35,338 bases of DNA from an uncultured Pseudomonadota bacterium (GTDB lineage Bacteria > Myxococcota_A > UBA796 > SXON01). Shown here piece by piece: positions 31,765 to 35,338 of the stretch; position 1 is the first letter of the stretch; each line of letters starts with the position of its first letter. The stretch is taken from assembly GCA_903844155.1 (NCBI GenBank), contig CAIMSU010000203.1:1-35338 (forward strand). Reading direction: 5' to 3'. Under the pieces are notes generated by a model. That model saw only the letters and a list, made by a program, of their open reading frames with translations. It was not told the origin of the DNA and ran no database searches. Position numbers and translations under genes: made by a program.

Positions 31765-33279
31765 CTACCGGTTCTTCTTCCGCGCCTTCCTGGCTGCCTT
31801 CTCCTTCTTCCGCCGCGCCTCGACCTCCGCGGCCGAGACCTGCGGCGCCACCGGGCCGACGATGGCGTCCAGCCCGCTCATCCCGGGCATCCGCCCCATC
31901 CCGGCCTGCGACATCTTCGCCATCTGCTCGCGCAAACGCCGCTGTTCGGCCTTCGTGCCGGTCACGCCGGTCGCCACGCCAACGTCGCGCATCATCAGGC
32001 GCGTCATCTGGAAGCGCTCCTTCAACTCCACGACCTCGCTGTACGGACGCCCGCACCCGATCGCCATGCGCTTCATCCGGCTCTCGTTCAGCAGATCCGG
32101 CTTCGCCCGCTCCTGCTTGGTCATCGAGTTGATGATGGCTTCGACCTTGGTCAATTCGCGGTCGTCCAGCGCCTCGGCCGGCAACTGGCCCATGATCTCG
32201 TCCATGAACGGGAGCTTGGACATCACCTCGCGCAAGCTGCCCATCTGCTTGATCATCTTCATCTGGTTCTGGAAGTCCACGAACGTGAACTCGCCCTGCA
32301 GCATGCGATTGGCGTCCTTCTCGGCTGTCGCCGGGTCGACGTGCTTCTCAAAGTCCTTCATCAGGCCGACGACGTCGCCAAAGCCAAGGATCCGACTGGC
32401 GAGTCCCTCGGGCCGGAACTCGTCCAGCTTGTCGAGCCCCTCACCCATGCCAACGTACACGATGGGCTTGCCCGTGACCGCCTTGATCGAGAGCGCGGCG
32501 CCACCACGTGCATCGCCGTCGAACTTCGTTAGGACAAAGCCGGTGAACGCGAGGCGACGGTCAAACTCCGCGGCGGTGCGGACGGCGTCCTGGCCGATCA
32601 TCGCGTCGCAGACGAACAGGATGTTGGCGGGCTGCGTCTTTTCCTTGATCGCGTCGAGCTCGGCCATGAGGGTCTCGTCGAGGGCGAGGCGGCCGGCCGT
32701 GTCGAAGATGACGACATCGCGGCCGACATTTCGCGCCTGCGTGACCGCCAGCGTGCAGAGCTGGACCGGGTTCATGCCCTTGATCGAGAAGACGGGCACG
32801 TTGAGCTTGCGTCCGAGCGTCGTGAGCTGCTCGACGGCGGCGGGGCGGTAGATGTCCGCGGCGACGAGCATCGGCTTCTTCCCGGCGAGCTGCAGCTTGC
32901 GGGCGAGTTTTCCGGCGGTCGTCGTCTTGCCGGAGCCCTGCAGGCCCACCATCATGATCAGCGCGGGCTTGCCCGAGAGGTCCAGCGGGGTCTCCGTCCC
33001 GCCAAGCAGCTCCGTCAGCTCGTCCGAGCACGCCTTGATGAAGTAGTCCGCGGGGGTGACGGTGAAGCCCTTCGGAGCCTTGATCTGGACCGTTCGACCG
33101 AGCGTCTTCTCCTTCACGCGGTCGAGGAAGCTCTTCATCACGCCAAGCTCGACGTCGGCCTCCAGCAGGCTCACGCGCACGTCCCTGAGCGCGTCCACGA
33201 CGGCATCCTCGGTCAGCTCGGCCTTTCCGGAGAGCTTGTTGCGTGCGTTGCGAAAACCACGGGAGAGGGCGTCGAGCAT
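31765..33279 (-). CDS. ffh: Signal recognition particle protein Ffh
   Basis: GTPase of 504 residues that binds 4.5S RNA and signal sequences and delivers nascent membrane proteins to FtsY. The N-domain spans about 1-90. The G-domain has the P-loop GLQGSGKTTT (112-121), ADIYRPAAVEQL, DTAGRLALDE, TKFDGDARGGAAL and GMGEGLDKLDEF. The M-domain (about 330-475) is Met-rich (RFQMTRLMMRD; MAKMSQAGMGRMPGM). Its RNA-binding loop reads AIGCGRPY where most Ffh have GSG, an unusual Cys. The C-terminal tail is Lys/Arg-rich. The start ATG lacks a clear RBS. The preceding FG-GAP gene ends 42 bp upstream. Confidence 0.97.
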   Translation of the reverse strand: MLDALSRGFRNARNKLSGKAELTEDAVVDALRDVRVSLLEADVELGVMKSFLDRVKEKTLGRTVQIKAPKGFTVTPADYFIKACSDELTELLGGTETPLDLSGKPALIMMVGLQGSGKTTTAGKLARKLQLAGKKPMLVAADIYRPAAVEQLTTLGRKLNVPVFSIKGMNPVQLCTLAVTQARNVGRDVVIFDTAGRLALDETLMAELDAIKEKTQPANILFVCDAMIGQDAVRTAAEFDRRLAFTGFVLTKFDGDARGGAALSIKAVTGKPIVYVGMGEGLDKLDEFRPEGLASRILGFGDVVGLMKDFEKHVDPATAEKDANRMLQGEFTFVDFQNQMKMIKQMGSLREVMSKLPFMDEIMGQLPAEALDDRELTKVEAIINSMTKQERAKPDLLNESRMKRMAIGCGRPYSEVVELKERFQMTRLMMRDVGVATGVTGTKAEQRRLREQMAKMSQAGMGRMPGMSGLDAIVGPVAPQVSAAEVEARRKKEKAARKARKKNR

Positions 33280-33321
33280 GATGCCCGCGGGGCTAACCGG
33301 GCGGCCTCGCTTCGGGGAGGT

Positions 33322-34944
33322 TCACTTCCCGGCGGGCACGAGGTAGACGGCGCCGGTTCCGCCGTCTGCCCCCGGGGCGCCGATGGCGATGCCGGGCGAA
33401 CCTTCGCGGTTCGGGTCCCCGCCGTTGGAGATCGCCCAGCCCGCCTCGTCGCCCGCGGCCGCGCCGGTGAAGGTCGCGTAGGCGTCGCCGGGGTCCTCGC
33501 CCCACGTGTCCGGGCCGCGCCAGAGCCAGACGCGGCCAGCGTCCGTCGCGCCGTCACCGTCGTTGGTGCCACCACCGAAGAGGAAGTCGTCGTGGCCGTC
33601 GCCGTCGAGGTCACCGGCGTCCTCGACCGCCGCGCCAAGGTCGCCTTCGTAATCGGAGCCCACGAATTCGACGGTGTCGGTAAACGAGCCGGTGGCGATG
33701 ATGGTCCCCTTGACCGGGCCGGCGATCAGCCAGGCGGCGCCGGTCTTCGCGAGGTCCCCTTCTTCGGTCGACGCCCCGACGAGGACATCCACGTTGCCAT
33801 CGCCATCGACGTCCCCTGCCCCCGCGACCCCGGTCCCGAAGCTGTCCCCGGCGTTCGCCGTGAGGGTGGCGTAGGCGTTCCCCGGGCCCGCGTAGCCCGA
33901 CCAGCCGCCGGTCGCTTGGAACACGTACGCGGTGTCGGTCACGCCGACGAGGAGGTCGTCGAGACCGTCCCCGTCGATGTCCCCGGCTCCGCGGAGCGAC
34001 TGCACGCGGCTCGGCAGGCCGGAGATGTCGTAGACCTCTCCCCCGATCTCGCCATCGGAGCTGCCGTCACCCTTCACCCCGAAGACGACCCACTGGCCGC
34101 CCTGCCCGGTGCACGCGAAGATGTCGTCGAGCCCGTCGCCGTCCCAGTCGAGGTCCGCCGCCATCGCGAGGTTTGACGCGTCGCCGTACCCGCGGGTTGG
34201 GACGCTGGCAGTCTCCAGTGAGTCCAACGTCGCTGACCGCGGAAAGTCACGACTACCAAGGATGATCCAGGCTCCTGACCACCCCGGGGCATCGACAGCG
34301 ATATCCGCGATGCCATCGCCGTTTGTGTCGCCGATGATCCGCGCCTGGGTTCCGAGGTAGCGCCCGTCGACGGTGAAGGTGATCTTCGAGCTGGCCGCGT
34401 CAAGGATGGAGCCGGAGGTGATTGGCCCGGGCACGACGTAGAGCGCGCCTGCCTCAGAGCCGCCATCGTCATCGCCGGGTGCGCCGATGATCAGGTCGTC
34501 GACGCCGTCCCCCGTCACGTCGCCGCCGCCGGAGACGGAGGTTCCAAACCCGTCGTCCGGGGACTCGCCGGTCAACACGACGCCGTCCGGCAACGTGATC
34601 GCGCCCGACGGGCCGCACCCGTTGTCGGCGACCCCGTCGCAGTCCTGATCGAGCCCGTCCGCGCAGATCTCGGTCGCGTCGGGGTGAGTCGCGGGGTCCG
34701 TGTCGTCGCAGTCCTCGGTGGCTGGGTAGCCGTCGCCGTCGGCGTCCGGGGCAGCCGTGTCCGTGTTGGAATCGGTGTCTGTGTCGGTGTCGGAATCGGT
34801 GTCGGTGTCCGTGTCGGAGTCGCCCGAATCCACCGTTTCCAGGCCGGAGTCGTTCGAGGTCGCCACGGTGTCCGCGTCGGAGCTCGGCGCGAGCTTCGGC
34901 ACGCAGGCGAAGAGCGAGAGCGTGAGGATCGGAACGAGGTGCAT
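33322..34944 (-). CDS. FG-GAP lipoprotein with MopE-type metal-binding motif
   Basis: Predicted lipoprotein of 540 residues (lipobox LFAC, Cys14, then Val). An acidic Asp/Thr stalk (about 40-65) leads to a MopE-like motif: DADGDGYPATEDCDDTD, PDATEICADGLDQDCDG (about 68-107), a conserved Asp/Cys metal-binding unit. A seven-bladed FG-GAP/integrin-like propeller follows with calcium loops such as DVTGDGVDDLIIG, DTNGDGIADIAV, DLDWDGDGLDDIFA, DIDGDGLDDLLVG, DVDGDGNVDVLVG and DLDGDGHDDFLFG. The ATG at 34944 is chosen over an open upstream extension because AAGGA lies 8 nt before it and the signal peptide follows. It has the same architecture as the 22997-24619 protein plus the MopE unit. Confidence 0.9.
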   Translation of the reverse strand: MHLVPILTLSLFACVPKLAPSSDADTVATSNDSGLETVDSGDSDTDTDTDSDTDTDTDSNTDTAAPDADGDGYPATEDCDDTDPATHPDATEICADGLDQDCDGVADNGCGPSGAITLPDGVVLTGESPDDGFGTSVSGGGDVTGDGVDDLIIGAPGDDDGGSEAGALYVVPGPITSGSILDAASSKITFTVDGRYLGTQARIIGDTNGDGIADIAVDAPGWSGAWIILGSRDFPRSATLDSLETASVPTRGYGDASNLAMAADLDWDGDGLDDIFACTGQGGQWVVFGVKGDGSSDGEIGGEVYDISGLPSRVQSLRGAGDIDGDGLDDLLVGVTDTAYVFQATGGWSGYAGPGNAYATLTANAGDSFGTGVAGAGDVDGDGNVDVLVGASTEEGDLAKTGAAWLIAGPVKGTIIATGSFTDTVEFVGSDYEGDLGAAVEDAGDLDGDGHDDFLFGGGTNDGDGATDAGRVWLWRGPDTWGEDPGDAYATFTGAAAGDEAGWAISNGGDPNREGSPGIAIGAPGADGGTGAVYLVPAGK

Positions 34945-35338
34945 TCGATGGGTCCTTGTGGCACGGATGGTAGCACGATGCCCCCGCGGGCAGCTCGGCA
35001 ACCGGCCAGGGTGCCCGGTCAGACTGCCACACTGCGGGTCATGGTGCGGTTTTTGGCGCAGTTCGGGAGCCATGGTCCTGTATTTGGCGCGGCTCCCGGC
35101 TCTGGCGTCCGGGCCGCCACCGGCCGCACCCTCGTCGTCCCGTGAAGCGTCCGTTGCGTCACAACTATCGGCGTTTGTCCGTAAGCGGTCTACGACGAGG
35201 CGGGGGGCCAGGGGGCCAGTGCTGGCGCTGGGCAAACATTCACCTCGTAAGTGGCTGAAAGCGCGCGATTGGCGAGAGCAATGGCCCCCCGGCGCGGCGT
35301 TCCATGCACGTTCGGTGCCGGCTGCCGTCTTCGGCGGC
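34945..35338. other. Region without a supportable gene
   Basis: Open frames crossing here lack coding character. Two imperfect 31-bp direct repeats lie at 35040-35070 and 35071-35101 (21 of 31 bases match; both carry CATGGT and TTTGGCGC). A promoter for the lipoprotein is expected here, but none was recognised. Confidence 0.5.

Overview
This is a high-GC bacterial chromosome segment. No rRNA, phage, IS element or CRISPR array was seen. Eleven predicted lipoproteins, FG-GAP proteins on Asp/Thr repeat stalks, a MopE-type metal-binding motif, a copper type II monooxygenase lipoprotein and mevalonate-pathway kinases together suggest a Myxococcota (deltaproteobacterial) relative. That placement is inference from gene content; no phylogenetic marker was compared.

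Layout. 1-424: 166-bp tandem repeat packed with hairpins. 457-2872: histidine kinase, OmpR-type regulator and an unknown gene, joined by 4-bp stop/start overlaps. 3037-8340 (minus): two lipoproteins, a GT4 glycosyltransferase and a large membrane protein. 8393-8687 (minus): a self-contained unit (promoter, leader, strong RBS, terminator) for a 36-residue lipoprotein. 8848-12519 (plus): O-antigen ligase-like protein, unknown protein, cobyric acid synthase with an apparent CTG start. 12552-13512 (minus): rhodanese and GST. 13565-19187 (plus): a six-gene run with diphosphomevalonate decarboxylase, phosphomevalonate kinase fused to a GNAT domain, ArsC/Spx-like protein, cytochrome c/copper monooxygenase lipoprotein, mevalonate kinase, and an Nfu N-terminal domain protein with a His-rich region. 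19209-20070 (minus): IscA-type carrier, tRNA-Phe and a small lipoprotein. 20129-20767 (plus): PabA/TrpG-like amidotransferase. 20945-24619 (minus): FG-GAP lipoprotein, amidase, esterase lipoprotein. 24671-27113 (plus): Cys-rich lipoprotein and GH36 alpha-galactosidase lipoprotein. 27117-34944 (minus): FG-GAP/MopE lipoprotein, ffh, 5-formyl-THF cyclo-ligase, secreted TPR-like protein, beta-helix lipoprotein. 34945-35338 has no supportable gene.

How it works together. The mevalonate genes convert mevalonate to isopentenyl diphosphate in three ATP-dependent steps; HMG-CoA synthase and reductase are not in the window. Interleaved with them are redox and metal-linked genes, and an Fe-S carrier lies just beyond. 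The most unusual items are the PMK-GNAT fusion, the His-rich Nfu_N protein, the mevalonate/copper gene mixture, the tiny lipoprotein unit and the hairpin repeat array. No complete novel defence or mobile system is evident.
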